DNA of 13,263 nt from NCBI GenBank assembly GCA_026785985.1, contig JAJAYX010000389.1:5001-18263 (forward strand), read 5' to 3'. Shown piece by piece: positions 1 through 7,239 of this stretch. A program made the translations under genes and the position numbers. This DNA comes from Rudanella sp. (GTDB taxonomy: Bacteria; Bacteroidota; Bacteroidia; Cytophagales; Spirosomataceae). The notes below the pieces were generated by a model that searched no databases, was not told the DNA's origin, and saw only the letters and a list, made by a program, of their open reading frames with translations. Each line of letters starts with the position of its first letter. Position 1 is the stretch's first letter.

Positions 1-102
1 TCCGAGTAAAGGCTGTTGGAGACGACGACGTTGATAGGCGGCAGGTGGCAGAGTAGAGATATTTGGAGCTGAGCCGTACTAATGAGCCTGGAGTGTGTTG
101 TG
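1..102 (+). rRNA. 23S ribosomal RNA, 3' end (partial)
   Basis: This is the last ~100 nt of a 23S rRNA whose body lies upstream of the window. The string GACGACGACGTTGATAGGC near position 20 and GTACTAATGAGCC near 76-88 match the highly conserved 3'-terminal region of bacterial 23S rRNA (E. coli has GACGACGACGTTGATAGGC and GGTACTAATGAACCG). The mature 3' end is estimated by adding the ~14 nt that follow the last conserved block in E. coli, so it is good to about 5 nt. A spacer of about 85 nt without a gene separates it from 5S rRNA. Confidence 0.9.
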
Positions 103-186
103 GTATTTTTTATCTGCGTGAGGATTTTGGTGATTGGTAATTGTGCATTCTCTGTGGGGCTAAAGAGTTCGTTAGAAGATCGTATG

Positions 187-300
187 AGGTTGGTGATGAT
201 AAGACGGGTGGACACCTTTTTCCATTTTGAACAGAGCCGTTAAGCCCCGTGCTGCCGATGGTACTGGAGTCGAATCCGGGAGAGTAGGAAGCTGCCACCT
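187..300 (+). rRNA. 5S ribosomal RNA
   Basis: The conserved 5S blocks are present in order: CCATTTTGAACAGAGCCGTTAAGCCC (loop B / helix III area, 222-247), GATGGTACTGG (257-267) and GGGAGAGTAGGAAGCTGCC (278-296). The ends can form helix I, AGGU...ACCU extended by GGU/GCC across a bulged U, which sets the boundaries to within a few nt. The length of about 114 nt is normal. It is the last gene of the rRNA operon and is followed by a hairpin terminator. Confidence 0.9.
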
Positions 301-318
301 CTACTACTGCGTGACTGG

Positions 319-356
319 AAGGTCTGTTATCCTAAGATGACAGACCTTCTTTTGTT
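319..356 (+). terminator. Intrinsic terminator of the rRNA operon
   Basis: A 9-bp perfect stem, AAGGTCTGT (319-327) with ACAGACCTT (340-348), encloses a 12-nt loop and is followed by a T-rich run, CTTTTGTTTTG. Position and structure fit rho-independent termination after 5S rRNA. The T-tract overlaps the proposed -33 element of the next promoter. Confidence 0.85.
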
Positions 357-381
357 TTGTATAAATTAAATTATATATTTG
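351..381 (+). promoter_or_regulatory. Bacteroidota-type promoter for the tRNA-like / trp leader transcript
   Basis: TATATTTG at 374-381 fits the Bacteroidota -7 consensus TAnnTTTG. TTTG at 351-354 lies 19 bp upstream, the usual spacing for the -33 element. Transcription should start near 388, two bases before the tRNA-like sequence at 390. I see no second TAnnTTTG between here and the trp leader start codon at 481, so this may be the promoter of the whole trp operon. The -33 box lies in the T-tract of the preceding terminator. Confidence 0.6.
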
Positions 382-389
382 CAGTCTAT

Positions 390-465
390 TGGGGTGTAGC
401 GCTGCCTGATAGCGCGCTACGTTCGGGTATAAAGGGCGTGGCCGGTTCGAATCCAGCTACCCCGA
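390..465 (+). tRNA. tRNA-Pro(CGG)-like sequence, probably degenerate
   Basis: The sequence aligns along its whole length with bacterial tRNA-Pro. It has acceptor strands TGGGGTG/TACCCCG (two G-U wobbles), discriminator A, D-stem GCGC/GCGC, an anticodon loop TTCGGGT placing CGG at the anticodon, and a T-loop TTCGAAT. It departs from a working tRNA in several ways. The anticodon stem 5' strand CTACG faces ATAAA and hardly pairs, the T-stem has one mismatch, and the variable region is about 2 nt long. CCA is not encoded. CTACG could pair instead with CGTGG at 436-440, which would give a 15-nt loop. It starts 2 nt after the predicted transcription start and ends 15 nt before the trp leader ATG. 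I read it as a decayed tRNA-Pro gene now sitting at the 5' end of the trp leader RNA; a functional but unusual tRNA is not excluded. Confidence 0.55.
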
Positions 466-480
466 CAAAAAAGCTTTAAC

Positions 481-534
481 ATGACAACTGTTCAGATTCA
501 ATCATGGTGGTGGTGCCTATCTCGCAGGGGATGA
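481..534 (+). CDS. trpL: trp operon leader peptide (three tandem Trp codons)
   Basis: A 17-codon ORF reads MTTVQIQSWWWCLSRRG and then TGA. Three consecutive TGG codons at 505-513, in a short ORF just upstream of an intrinsic terminator and of trpE, are the hallmark of a ribosome-mediated attenuation leader. The stop codon (532-534) falls at the start of the segment that can form the antiterminator. In such systems, scarcity of charged tRNA-Trp stalls the ribosome on the Trp codons and allows read-through into the operon. No clear Shine-Dalgarno sequence precedes the ATG (upstream is AAGCTTTAAC), which is normal for Bacteroidota. It is too short for most automatic gene calls. Confidence 0.85.
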   Translation: MTTVQIQSWWWCLSRRG

Positions 535-580
535 TGGTTGCCGCTTTGTGTTATCTGAAAGATACTATAGAAAGCCTACC
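499..580 (+). promoter_or_regulatory. trp attenuator: pause and antiterminator pairings
   Basis: Hand pairing gives the classical alternatives. Region 1:2 can pair ATCAT (501-505) with ATGAT (531-535), with outer C499-G540. Region 2:3, the antiterminator, can pair GCTTT (543-547) with AAAGC (571-575), and GGTTG (536-540) with CTACC (576-580) with one mismatch. An inner hairpin TATCT-GAA-AGATA lies at 552-564. A ribosome stalled on the Trp codons (505-513) would mask region 1 and favour 2:3. A ribosome that reaches the stop at 532-534 would mask region 2 and leave region 3 free for the terminator. The logic is established for proteobacterial trp leaders; its use here is inferred. Confidence 0.65.
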
Positions 581-604
581 GTTAGTCCCGGTGGGCTTTT
601 TTGC
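571..604 (+). terminator. trp attenuator terminator hairpin
   Basis: AAAGCCTACCG (571-581) pairs with CGGTGGGCTTT (589-599) over 11 bp, with one G-U pair and a 7-nt loop. The T-run begins at 597 inside the 3' strand and extends to 602. This is a strong intrinsic terminator 41 nt upstream of trpE. Its 5' strand is shared with the antiterminator, so the two are mutually exclusive. Confidence 0.85.
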
Positions 605-644
605 GTTTTATACTCTCTAAATAATGCCAAACTCTTAGCTAAAC

Positions 645-2084
645 ATGGTTACGGACTTAACCCAAACGGATGTGTACACCATCCAAACAAAACATCGGCG
701 AATGCTGGCTGATATAATTACACCAGTCAGCATTTACCTGCGTGTTCGAGATCGTTTCCCTACAAGTATCCTGTTGGAAAGTGCTGATTATCATGGTAAT
801 GACAATAGTTTCTCTTACATTGCCTTTGATCCAGTTAGTCGGTTCGAGTTTCATCAGAATAAATTGAAAGTACAGTTGCCAAGTCAGGAGGAAACGGTTA
901 AAATGGCTACTATGCGTGAATTGATACCGGCTCTTCAGCAATATAAATCAAATTTTCGGGCTAAAGCAGGCCAGTACACCTTTATCTCGTATGGCTTGTT
1001 TGGCTATTTTGGTTTTTCGGCAGTAGAGGGCTTTGAAGATATAAAGCTACAGGCTGTTGTCCCTACTGAAAATGACATTCCGGCGGCTATTTTTCAGGTA
1101 TATCGCTATGTAATTGCCATCAATCATTTTAAGGATGAACTTCATCTTTTTGAGCATTCGTATGTTCGGGAGGGGGAGCATGCGCCGGAAAGCCGATTAG
1201 ACGAGATTGCGTCGATTATAACCAGCCGCAACTTTGCGCTGTATTCCTTTGGATTGACTGGTGAGGAAACATCTAACTTTTCGGATGATGAGTTTAGGGA
1301 GGTTATTCAACACGGAATTGACCATTGCAAGCGGGGCGACGTATTTCAGATTGTGCTATCACGCCGGTTTCAGACTCCGTTTCGGGGTGATGAGTTTAAC
1401 GTTTACCGGGCGTTGCGGTCGTTGAATCCATCACCGTATCTCTTCTACTTTGATTATGGTAGTTTCAAACTGTTTGGCTCGTCGCCCGAATCGCAGATTG
1501 TGGTAAAGGATGGGAAAGCGACGATTTATCCCATTGCCGGAACGTTTCGGAGGACGAGCGACGATGCGAAGGATGCGGAACTGGCGCAAAAGCTGTATGA
1601 TGATCCCAAAGAATCGGCAGAACACGTGATGCTGGTTGATTTGGCCCGGAATGATCTAAGCCGAAATTGCAACAAGGTTGAGGTAGAGACATTTAAGGAG
1701 GTTCAATATTACTCACACGTCATTCACCTTGTTTCGAAGGTTGTGGGTCAACTGAATGAATATGCCGATCCGCTCCAGATTGTAGCTGAGACCTTTCCGG
1801 CGGGAACCCTGTCGGGGGCACCAAAATACATGGCCATGCAATTGATTGATCAATACGAAAACCAAAGCCGGGGTTTTTATTCGGGAAGCATTGGCTACAT
1901 GGGTTTCGATGGGGAGTTTAATCACGCCATTATGATTCGGACGTTTATGAGTAATAATAACTCGCTTTATTACCAGGCGGGGGCCGGTATTGTAGCCAAA
2001 TCGTCGGTGGAGAGTGAGTTGCAGGAAGTACATAACAAACTGGCTGCGTTGCGGTCGGCTATTGAACAGGCAAAGAGTTTATGA
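645..2084 (+). CDS. trpE: Anthranilate synthase component I
   Basis: TrpE converts chorismate to anthranilate, using ammonia delivered from glutamine by TrpG, the first committed step of tryptophan synthesis. The 479-residue length is typical. An N-terminal regulatory domain carries LLES at 43-46, the motif that binds feedback-inhibiting tryptophan in TrpE. The chorismate-binding domain follows, with QIVLSRRF (235-242), FGSSPE (277-282), IAGTFRR (297-303), EHVMLVDLARND (326-337), FPAGTLSGAPK (384-394), GSIGYMG (414-420), and AGAGIVAKSSVESE (445-458) with the C-terminal helix. LLES and an adjacent trpG argue for TrpE over the folate enzyme PabB. It follows the attenuator directly, so expression should fall when tryptophan is plentiful. 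Its stop overlaps the trpG start (ATGA, 2081-2084), which suggests translational coupling of the two subunits. Confidence 0.97.
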   Translation: MVTDLTQTDVYTIQTKHRRMLADIITPVSIYLRVRDRFPTSILLESADYHGNDNSFSYIAFDPVSRFEFHQNKLKVQLPSQEETVKMATMRELIPALQQYKSNFRAKAGQYTFISYGLFGYFGFSAVEGFEDIKLQAVVPTENDIPAAIFQVYRYVIAINHFKDELHLFEHSYVREGEHAPESRLDEIASIITSRNFALYSFGLTGEETSNFSDDEFREVIQHGIDHCKRGDVFQIVLSRRFQTPFRGDEFNVYRALRSLNPSPYLFYFDYGSFKLFGSSPESQIVVKDGKATIYPIAGTFRRTSDDAKDAELAQKLYDDPKESAEHVMLVDLARNDLSRNCNKVEVETFKEVQYYSHVIHLVSKVVGQLNEYADPLQIVAETFPAGTLSGAPKYMAMQLIDQYENQSRGFYSGSIGYMGFDGEFNHAIMIRTFMSNNNSLYYQAGAGIVAKSSVESELQEVHNKLAALRSAIEQAKSL

Positions 2085-2647
2085 AAATCCTTGTTTTAGA
2101 TAATTACGATTCGTTCACCTATAATCTCGTCTATATTCTACGGGAGTTGGGGAATCAACCCGATGTGATTCGGAACGACAAAATCAGTGTTGAAGCGGTT
2201 GGGCAGTACGATAAAATACTGTTGTCGCCGGGGCCGGGATTGCCTTCGGAAGCTGGTATTCTGCAAGATTTAGTGCGTGAATACGCGGCAACTAAGTCGA
2301 TTATGGGTGTTTGTTTGGGGCATCAGGGGATTGGCGAAGTATTTGGAGCGACCCTCGAAAACCTTGGTGATGTGTTGCACGGCGTGGCGCATCAGGCTTT
2401 TGTTCTGGATCGCGAAGAGCATTTATTCGACAGCTTGCCAGACGACCTGACGGTTGGGCGGTATCATTCATGGTCGGTGATGCGGGAGTCGATACCTGCC
2501 GATTTACGCATAACGGCTGAAGATGAAAATGGCCGGGTTATGGGGCTACGGCATGTTCGCTATGATGTGCGGGGTGTGCAGTTTCACCCGGAATCGGTGT
2601 TGACGGTTGGGGGTGTTACGATGATGAAAAATTGGCTAAAAAGATGA
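2081..2647 (+). CDS. trpG: Anthranilate synthase component II (glutamine amidotransferase)
   Basis: This 188-residue class I glutamine amidotransferase hydrolyses glutamine and passes ammonia to TrpE. Visible motifs are DNYDSFTYNLV (7-17), the oxyanion-loop SPGPG (49-53), the nucleophile elbow GVCLGHQ with Cys78, and the C-terminal dyad FHPES with His169 and Glu171. The catalytic triad is complete. It is a stand-alone subunit, not fused to TrpE or TrpD. The start overlaps the trpE stop by ATGA, and its own stop overlaps the trpD start in the same way. Such amidotransferases can also serve PabB for folate; I see no pabB here. Confidence 0.96.
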   Translation: MKILVLDNYDSFTYNLVYILRELGNQPDVIRNDKISVEAVGQYDKILLSPGPGLPSEAGILQDLVREYAATKSIMGVCLGHQGIGEVFGATLENLGDVLHGVAHQAFVLDREEHLFDSLPDDLTVGRYHSWSVMRESIPADLRITAEDENGRVMGLRHVRYDVRGVQFHPESVLTVGGVTMMKNWLKR

Positions 2648-3630
2648 AAGAGATACTGAATCACCTCTTTGAGCATAAGACGCTTACAAAAGAACAAGCT
2701 CGGCAAATGTTGCTGGGAATAGGTCGCGGAGATTACAACACAGCTCAGATTGCCTCCTTTCTGACGGTTTATATGATGCGTAGCATTCGGGTGGAGGAGT
2801 TGGAAGGCTTCCGGGATGCTATGCTGGAACTTTGTGTGTCGATAGACTTGTCTGCTTATGACCCAATGGATTTGTGTGGAACCGGGGGCGATGGTAAAGA
2901 CACGTTCAACATCTCTACACTGTCGGCGTTTGTGGTGGCTGGGGCGGGTCAGCGAGTGGCCAAACATGGCAATCACGGGGTTTCATCCATGTGTGGTTCA
3001 TCGACTGTAATGGAATATCTGGGGCATAAATTCACCAACGATGCAGGCGAATTAAACCGCCTGATGGAGACGGCAGGAATCTGTTTTCTCCATGCTCCCT
3101 TATTTCATCCGGCCATGAAGAATGTGGCTCCAATTCGGAGAGATTTAGGGGTAAAAACGTTTTTTAACGTATTGGGACCGTTAGTCAACCCTGCAAAGCC
3201 CCAAAAACAACTCGTTGGCGTATTTAATCTTGAATTAGCCCGATTATATGCGTACCTTTATCAGCAAACAAACAAACAGTTCATGATTCTTCATGCGCTT
3301 GATGGCTATGATGAAGTTTCCTTGACAGGATCGTTCAAAGTAATTACGAACAGTACCGAGCAGTTGTTAAGTCCGGCAGCCTTAGGATTAGACACGCAAA
3401 CACAAGAATCGCTATCTGGCGGGCATACGGTTGAAGAGTCAGCACGTATTTTTATGAACGTGTTGAAAAACAAGGCAACTGATGCTCAGAAACAGGCTGT
3501 TTTGGCAAACTCTGCTATGGCTTTGATAGCCACTAACAGAGCGGCAACTCGTGAGGAAGCAGTCGCTTTTGCCCGTGAATCAATAGACAGCGGACGTGCT
3601 TTAGAATGCTTTAAAAAATTAGTTGCCTGA
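2644..3630 (+). CDS. trpD: Anthranilate phosphoribosyltransferase
   Basis: TrpD transfers phosphoribosyl from PRPP to anthranilate. I place the start at the ATG at 2644, not the upstream in-frame TTG at 2632, because this ATG makes the same ATGA overlap with trpG that trpG makes with trpE. The product is then 328 residues, a usual length. Motifs are the PRPP-binding GTGGD (79-83), KHGN (107-110), the region NVAPIRRDLG with Arg165 expected to contact anthranilate, and the metal-binding acidic pair DE at 223-224. A helical N-terminal domain (1-70) is followed by the nucleoside-phosphorylase-like domain. The gap to trpC is 14 nt. Confidence 0.96.
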   Translation: MKEILNHLFEHKTLTKEQARQMLLGIGRGDYNTAQIASFLTVYMMRSIRVEELEGFRDAMLELCVSIDLSAYDPMDLCGTGGDGKDTFNISTLSAFVVAGAGQRVAKHGNHGVSSMCGSSTVMEYLGHKFTNDAGELNRLMETAGICFLHAPLFHPAMKNVAPIRRDLGVKTFFNVLGPLVNPAKPQKQLVGVFNLELARLYAYLYQQTNKQFMILHALDGYDEVSLTGSFKVITNSTEQLLSPAALGLDTQTQESLSGGHTVEESARIFMNVLKNKATDAQKQAVLANSAMALIATNRAATREEAVAFARESIDSGRALECFKKLVA

Positions 3631-3644
3631 GTTCCACCAAACGA

Positions 3645-4457
3645 ATGACTATTTTAGATCATATTATTGCTCAAAAGAAAGTAGAAGTAGCCCGGCGCCG
3701 GGCAACAGTTTCGGAGCGGGCCTTGGAAAACTACCCCCTGTTCGGTCGTACTGTAAACTCAGCAGTTGCTGCTATTCGCGCCACTAACTCGACTGGTATT
3801 ATCGCTGAATTCAAGCGAAAATCGCCCTCAAAAGGACTTATTAATGGGGCGGCTGATGTGACGGAAACGACACGTGGCTATGTTCAGGCAGGAGCGGCTT
3901 GTTTGTCGGTGTTGACAGATGAGCCGTTTTTTGGTGGTACACCTGCCGATTTGCAAGCCGCCCGGCAAGCAAACCCACACACGCCCATTCTTCGTAAAGA
4001 TTTCGTGATCGACTCTTATCAACTCCTCGAAGCCAAAGCCTGGGGAGCCGATTTGATATTGCTGATTGCGGCTTGTTTGTCGGCCACAGAAGTGGCTGAC
4101 CTGAGCCGGTTCGCGCATGAACTGGGCATGCAAGTGATTCTGGAGGTACACGATGCCGACGAATTGGAGCAAACGTTGTGTGATACGGTTGACTTGGTGG
4201 GTGTGAACAACCGGAATTTGAAGACCTTCGAGACATCGGTAGAAACGTCGATTCAGTTGGTTGATCGGATACCGGCTTCGTTTGTACGCGTGACGGAAAG
4301 CGGTTTGTACGACGCAGCTACGATGCTGCGATTGCGCGAAGCCGGCTACGATGCTTTCCTGATTGGGGAGGCCTTTATGAAAACAGCGGCTCCCGATGCG
4401 GCTTTGTCGGCACTGGTGGGTGAACTGAAGGAGCAAAAAATTGCTAACCCTTTTTAA
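3645..4457 (+). CDS. trpC: Indole-3-glycerol phosphate synthase
   Basis: TrpC closes the indole ring, turning carboxyphenylamino-deoxyribulose phosphate into indole-3-glycerol phosphate with release of CO2 and water. The 270-residue (beta/alpha)8 barrel carries the conserved active-site residues in order: Glu55 and Lys57 in IIAEFKRKSPSKG, Lys118 in ILRKDF, Glu167 in ILEVHD, Asn188 in GVNNRNL, and Glu218-Ser219 in VTESG. The phosphate loop IGEAFMK is near 240-246. It is monofunctional; the PRA isomerase found fused to TrpC in enterobacteria is a separate trpF here, 11 nt downstream. Confidence 0.96.
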   Translation: MTILDHIIAQKKVEVARRRATVSERALENYPLFGRTVNSAVAAIRATNSTGIIAEFKRKSPSKGLINGAADVTETTRGYVQAGAACLSVLTDEPFFGGTPADLQAARQANPHTPILRKDFVIDSYQLLEAKAWGADLILLIAACLSATEVADLSRFAHELGMQVILEVHDADELEQTLCDTVDLVGVNNRNLKTFETSVETSIQLVDRIPASFVRVTESGLYDAATMLRLREAGYDAFLIGEAFMKTAAPDAALSALVGELKEQKIANPF

Positions 4458-4468
4458 CTGACTGTCGT

Positions 4469-5113
4469 ATGAATGTCAAGGTGTGTGGTCTGTGCGATGC
4501 CGAAAACTTAAAAGAAGTGACGGCTTTGAATCCTGATTTTGTAGGGTTCATTTTTTACGACCAAAGCCCGCGCTTTGTGGGTGATGAGTTGGATGTTGAT
4601 GTGGTACGGGCCTTGCCAAGATCGATTCGGAAAGTGGGTGTATTTGTGAACGCTATCCCTGAGTCGATTATTCGGAATGTGAAGAAATACGATTTGCAGT
4701 ATGTTCAACTGCACGGCACTGAAACACCTGATTTTTGTAAAAGCCTTAAAATGAGGGGCGTAAATGTTATTAAGGCGTTCCGGGTTGATGAAACATTTAA
4801 TTTCAGTATGCTCAACAACTACAAGAATCAGTGTGATTTCTTTTTATTTGATGCCAAAGGCGACCAACCTGGTGGCAACGGTTTTGCGTTTGATTGGTCG
4901 TTGCTGAACAAGTACGACAACGACAAGCCATTTTTCATTAGCGGAGGTATCGGCTTGGAAAATCTGGCTGATATAGAGCAAATTCGACACCTGAAACTAT
5001 ACGGTATTGACGTAAATAGCCGGGTTGAAGTGTCGCCCGGTGTGAAAGACGTAGAGAAAATTCGGGAGTTGATTGCCCTCCTGAAGCCGGTTGAGGAAGA
5101 GGAAGAAGTATGA
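4469..5113 (+). CDS. trpF: Phosphoribosylanthranilate isomerase
   Basis: TrpF carries out the Amadori rearrangement of phosphoribosylanthranilate to the substrate of TrpC. The 214-residue single-domain barrel shows KVCGL with the general-base Cys6, FYDQSPRFVG (29-38), VGVFVN (56-61), YVQLHG (78-83), FDAKG with the general-acid Asp128, FISGGIG (156-162) and DVNSRVEVSPGVKD (181-194). The C-terminus ends in an acidic tail (EEEEEV), unusual but unlikely to affect catalysis. The stop TGA overlaps the ATG of a five-codon mini-ORF that leads into trpB. Confidence 0.95.
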   Translation: MNVKVCGLCDAENLKEVTALNPDFVGFIFYDQSPRFVGDELDVDVVRALPRSIRKVGVFVNAIPESIIRNVKKYDLQYVQLHGTETPDFCKSLKMRGVNVIKAFRVDETFNFSMLNNYKNQCDFFLFDAKGDQPGGNGFAFDWSLLNKYDNDKPFFISGGIGLENLADIEQIRHLKLYGIDVNSRVEVSPGVKDVEKIRELIALLKPVEEEEEV

Positions 5114-5127
5114 CACACTTGTTATGA
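5110..5127 (+). other. Five-codon mini-ORF bridging trpF and trpB
   Basis: ATG ACA CAC TTG TTA TGA (MTHLL). Its ATG overlaps the trpF stop as ATGA at 5110-5113, and its TGA overlaps the trpB start as ATGA at 5124-5127. It could hand terminating ribosomes from trpF to trpB by termination-reinitiation, as the ATGA overlaps at trpE/trpG and trpG/trpD may do. The arrangement is seen directly; translation is inferred and chance is possible. Confidence 0.35.
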
Positions 5128-6320
5128 CTGTTTTAGAACCACAAACCTCTTTTGAGGTATCAAATAAAGGCTTTTATGGCAGTTTTGGGGGTGCATTTAT
5201 CCCCGAAATGCTGTATCCAAACGTGGAGGAACTCCGGCGGAATTATCTTGCCATTATGGGTGATCCGGCGTTTCAGGCTGAATTACAGGCGTTGCTGACG
5301 GACTATGTGGGTCGGCCAACACCCTTGTTTCTGGCCGAGCGACTCTCGAACCAGGTTGGAGCAACCGTTTACCTGAAACGCGAAGACCTGTGCCACACGG
5401 GAGCGCACAAAGTGAATAACACCGTTGGCCAAATCTTGATTGCCAAACGACTGAACAAACAGCGGATCGTGGCCGAAACTGGGGCCGGTCAGCATGGGGT
5501 GGCCACGGCGACGGTATGCGCCCTGATGGGCTTGGAGTGCATTGTGTATATGGGGTCGATTGACATGAAGCGTCAGCAACCCAACGTTGACCGGATGCGA
5601 ATGCTGGGGGCTACAGTGGTGCCGGCAACGAGCGGCAGTCAGACCCTGAAAGATGCCACAAACGAAGCCATGCGGCACTGGATCAATAACCCGGTCGATA
5701 CGCACTACATTATTGGCTCCGTGGTGGGGCCACACCCGTACCCCGACATGGTGGCGCGGTTTCAGTCGGTGATTTCGGAAGAGATCAAAACGCAGTTGCT
5801 GGCCAAAACGGGCCGCGAAAACCCCGATTATGTGGTAGCCTGCGTGGGTGGGGGTAGTAATGCAGCCGGAGCATTTTTTCATTATTTACATGAGCCATCT
5901 GTGCGGTTAGTGGCGGCTGAAGCTGCCGGTTTAGGCGTGTTATCGGGGCATTCGGCGGCAACAACCGCGCTGGGGAAGCCGGGTGTGTTGCACGGAAGTC
6001 GCACGATTTTGATGCAAACCGACGACGGTCAGGTGACAGAACCGTATTCCATTTCAGCGGGACTTGATTACCCAGGCATTGGGCCGTTGCACGCGCACTT
6101 ATTCAATTCGGGGCGGGGCGACTTTTATGCCATTACCGACGATGAAGCGATTCAGGCTGGTTTCCAGCTGAGCAAGTTAGAGGGCATTATTCCGGCCATC
6201 GAAACGGCTCACGCGCTGGCGGCTCTGCCCAAAATGAATATGAAACCGAGCGATGTTGCCGTGGTTTGTTTATCGGGCCGTGGAGATAAAGATCTGGCTA
6301 TCTATTCAAAGTATTTGTAA
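5124..6320 (+). CDS. trpB: Tryptophan synthase beta subunit
   Basis: TrpB joins indole, channelled from TrpA, with serine to give tryptophan, using pyridoxal phosphate. I start it at ATG 5124; the in-frame TTG at 5091 would add 11 residues lying inside trpF. The 398-residue product has GFYGSFGGAFIPE (16-28), the PLP lysine in HTGAHKVNN (Lys96), the catalytic glutamate in ETGAGQHGVAT (Glu118), GSVVGPHPYP, the PLP phosphate loop GGGSNAAG, EAAGLGV, SISAGLDYPGIGP and CLSGRGDKD near the C-terminus. All hallmark residues of the TrpB1 class are present. It is followed 18 nt later by trpA. Confidence 0.97.
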   Translation: MTVLEPQTSFEVSNKGFYGSFGGAFIPEMLYPNVEELRRNYLAIMGDPAFQAELQALLTDYVGRPTPLFLAERLSNQVGATVYLKREDLCHTGAHKVNNTVGQILIAKRLNKQRIVAETGAGQHGVATATVCALMGLECIVYMGSIDMKRQQPNVDRMRMLGATVVPATSGSQTLKDATNEAMRHWINNPVDTHYIIGSVVGPHPYPDMVARFQSVISEEIKTQLLAKTGRENPDYVVACVGGGSNAAGAFFHYLHEPSVRLVAAEAAGLGVLSGHSAATTALGKPGVLHGSRTILMQTDDGQVTEPYSISAGLDYPGIGPLHAHLFNSGRGDFYAITDDEAIQAGFQLSKLEGIIPAIETAHALAALPKMNMKPSDVAVVCLSGRGDKDLAIYSKYL

Positions 6321-6338
6321 TGCCCACCACCTCCGATT

Positions 6339-7148
6339 ATGGAATCACAATTAGTTGATAAACAAGCTGTTCAGGCGAATCGAATAACGGATGCTTTCAC
6401 TCAAAAATCCGGCAGCTTGCTGAATGTGTATTTCACGGCGGGTTTTCCAAACCTTGGCGATACCGTGTCCGTGTTAGAAGGTTTGGAGCAGGCGGGTGCC
6501 GATTTCGTTGAAATTGGGATGCCCTATTCAGACCCGGTTGCCGATGGCGAAACCATTCAGAAAAGCAACATGCAGGCGTTGGAGAATGGCATGAGTTTGA
6601 CCGTTCTGTTTGAGCAGTTGGCTGACATCCGAAGCCGGGTATCAGTGCCGATTTTGTTGATGGGCTATATAAACCCGGTTTTGCAATTTGGCGTGGAGCG
6701 GTTTTGCCAAAAGTGCCAGGAAGTGGGCGTGGACGGCGTTATTCTACCTGATTTGCCGCTTGACCTATACTTAGACGAACACGAGCCGATTTTCCGCCAC
6801 TATGGCATTCTGAATATTTTCCTCATTACACCCCAAACTACTGACGACCGAATCCGGCTCATCGACGAGCATTCAGAAGGATTTATCTACATGGTTTCGT
6901 CGGCAAGCATTACGGGATCTACGAGTGGTGTTAGCGATGAGATGCTGGCCTACTTCGACCGAATCAACGCCATGAATTTGCGAAACGCGCGCCTGATTGG
7001 ATTCGGCATTAAAGATAGCGAGACCTTCCAGATGGCCAACAAATATGCCAGCGGAGCCATTATTGGCAGCGCGTTTATCCGGCTTTTGCAGGAAAACGGT
7101 GCCGATGTGGGTAAAATAACGGCATTTGTTGAGGGTGTAAGAGGGTAA
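6339..7148 (+). CDS. trpA: Tryptophan synthase alpha subunit
   Basis: TrpA cleaves indole-3-glycerol phosphate to indole and glyceraldehyde 3-phosphate and feeds indole to TrpB through the intersubunit tunnel. The 269-residue barrel has the two catalytic acids Glu58 ([11 protein letters not shown]) and Asp69 (PVADGE), matching Glu49 and Asp60 of the Salmonella enzyme. It also has YFTAGFP (31-37), [34 protein letters not shown] and the phosphate-binding GFGIKD and GAIIGSAF. The N-terminus is about 9 residues longer than in enterobacteria, within the range of the family. It is the last gene of the operon. Confidence 0.97.
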   Translation: MESQLVDKQAVQANRITDAFTQKSGSLLNVYFTAGFPNLGDTVSVLEGLEQAGADFVEIGMPYSDPVADGETIQKSNMQALENGMSLTVLFEQLADIRSRVSVPILLMGYINPVLQFGVERFCQKCQEVGVDGVILPDLPLDLYLDEHEPIFRHYGILNIFLITPQTTDDRIRLIDEHSEGFIYMVSSASITGSTSGVSDEMLAYFDRINAMNLRNARLIGFGIKDSETFQMANKYASGAIIGSAFIRLLQENGADVGKITAFVEGVRG

Positions 7149-7165
7149 ACTCAGCAGAAGAAAGA

Positions 7166-7228
7166 GGAAAGACAGCGGAAGAACGACTTTGTACGCTTAT
7201 AGCGAAGTCGTCCATCTGCTGTCTTTCC
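7166..7228 (+). terminator. Long hairpin after the trp operon, possible terminator
   Basis: A nearly continuous inverted repeat starts 18 nt after trpA. GGAAAGACAGC (7166-7176) pairs with GCTGTCTTTCC (7218-7228), ACGACTT (7183-7189) pairs with AAGTCGT (7205-7211), and CGCT (7194-7197) pairs with AGCG (7201-7204). About four of the six intervening positions also pair. There is no T-run after it (CCCGTTTATTCC), so it is either a poor intrinsic terminator, a 3'-end-stabilising structure, or a small repeat element. Confidence 0.5.
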
Positions 7229-7239
7229 CCGTTTATTCC

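Noticed and set aside
2632..2643. TTG start giving trpD four extra residues
   Set aside because: ATG 2644 gives an ATGA overlap with trpG identical to that of trpE/trpG and a normal family N-terminus.
3828..4436. 202-codon minus-strand frame opposite trpC
   Set aside because: It is the antisense shadow of a complete trpC, with low-complexity composition and no motif.
5091..5123. TTG start giving trpB 11 extra residues
   Set aside because: The extension lies inside trpF, is a by-product of its GAGGAAGAGG tract, and is not seen in TrpB proteins; ATG 5124 is preferred.
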